Below are positions 63,722 to 64,000 of a stretch of DNA of 64,000 nt, one piece after another (within the stretch, counting starts at the first letter, position 1; every line of letters starts with the position of its first letter). The notes beneath the pieces were generated by a model. It was not told the DNA's origin. It worked only from the letters and a program-made list of their open reading frames with translations, and searched no databases. The position numbers and the translations under genes were made by a program. Source of the stretch: [Limnothrix rosea] IAM M-220 (GTDB taxonomy: Bacteria > Cyanobacteriota > Cyanobacteriia > Cyanobacteriales > MRBY01); the NCBI RefSeq assembly GCF_001904615.1, contig NZ_MRBY01000002.1:80697-144696 (forward strand). The letters run 5' to 3'.

Positions 63722-63961
63722 ATGAAGAACTATGATTTAACTATCTTAAATAACCTTTCTGTTGAGAGTTTATGTTTTTATCTCAAGCAAACGGGCTGGG
63801 AAAAAATAAAAGAGCGTGAAGGTGTTGCCTCTTTATGGAAGAGAGAGAGCGAAAATGCTGTTATTGTTCCCTTAGATCCCAGTTATGATGACTATATAGA
63901 TCGACTATGGCAAGTTTTTCAAGCCTTAGAAAAAATCGAAAAACGGGCTCTCCGGGATTGA
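63722..63961 (+). CDS. Small partner of the DUF4365 gene
   Basis: 79 residues from ATG 63722 (MKNYDLTILNNLSVESLCFYLKQTGW), one base after the preceding stop. Acidic C-terminus with DDYIDRLWQVFQALEKIEKR. No known family was recognised, but the tight coupling suggests it works with the DUF4365 protein, perhaps as a partner or antitoxin-like subunit. The window ends 39 bases later. Confidence 0.75.
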   Translation: MKNYDLTILNNLSVESLCFYLKQTGWEKIKEREGVASLWKRESENAVIVPLDPSYDDYIDRLWQVFQALEKIEKRALRD

Positions 63962-64000
63962 CTATGCAGCGTTGGTAGGAAAATGCCAACAAATGAGACA

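Overview
The window is chromosomal DNA of a phycoerythrin-containing cyanobacterium. The signs are very many copies of the HIP1 octamer GCGATCGC, a cpeCDE-S-T-R phycoerythrin operon, an NtcA regulator, an ndhC-K-J cluster, an FtsH of the cyanobacterial FtsH3 type, and many small proteins of cyanobacterial type. Gene content and sequence style suggest a relative of the Picosynechococcus / Leptolyngbya sp. PCC 7376 group. That placement is inference and was not tested.

Layout. 1-8.5 kb: the 3' end of a TamB-like gene, ftsH, der, a Nudix hydrolase, a small membrane protein and a TM0106-family RecB-like nuclease. 8.6-14.1 kb, minus strand: an operon for phycoerythrin rods, cpeC-cpeD-cpcL-cpeE-cpeS-cpeT-cpeR. 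It carries a membrane-anchored CpcL-type linker between the PE linkers, and a terminator hairpin separates the linker genes from the lyase/regulator genes. 14.7-31.6 kb: mostly housekeeping genes (M42 peptidase, malic enzyme, a dciA-like gene, a J-domain protein, an O-antigen-ligase/TPR protein, an MFS transporter, tldD, two solute-binding proteins). 31.8-38.3 kb: ndhCKJ, a YqgF/RuvC-like protein, DUF3084, ntcA, fabI, rsmH. 38.4-43.9 kb: a gene split by a small MITE-like element, several membrane or secreted proteins, and a heavily decayed DUF3754-like pseudogene. 43.9-47.3 kb: pstSCAB with a candidate Pho box. 47.5-53.3 kb: a truncated nuclease-like gene, a secreted repeat protein divergent from a two-component system, and small membrane or lipid-related genes. 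53.5-56.5 kb: putA, a bifunctional proline catabolic enzyme.

The most unusual part is 56.5-63.0 kb. A tightly packed plus-strand operon follows putA. It encodes a one-TM protein with a large helical cytoplasmic part and a SPOR-like tail, a 57-residue TM/coiled-coil protein, an FtsK/SpoIIIE-type ATPase, and a 72-residue helical protein. Next comes a protein whose N-terminal 72 residues align without gaps to that small protein and whose C-terminus is a nucleic-acid-deaminase-like toxin domain (HAE...PCxxC). Last is an Imm1-like immunity protein. This looks like a compact toxin-export system similar in logic to type VII secretion, with a toxin/immunity cassette. It is followed directly by a second copy of the last 936 bp of putA, about 95-96% identical at DNA level with a single amino-acid change, so the operon lies between two in-phase direct repeats 6,552 bp apart. 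The operon is AT-rich and poor in HIP1, which suggests horizontal acquisition by recombination at putA. A DUF4365 gene pair lies just downstream.

Small repeats are also present: two or three copies of a ~190-195 bp MITE with inverted ends and target duplications, two arrays of a degenerate heptamer, and a 17-bp inverted repeat of a kind common in cyanobacterial intergenic DNA. No tRNA, rRNA or CRISPR array was seen.
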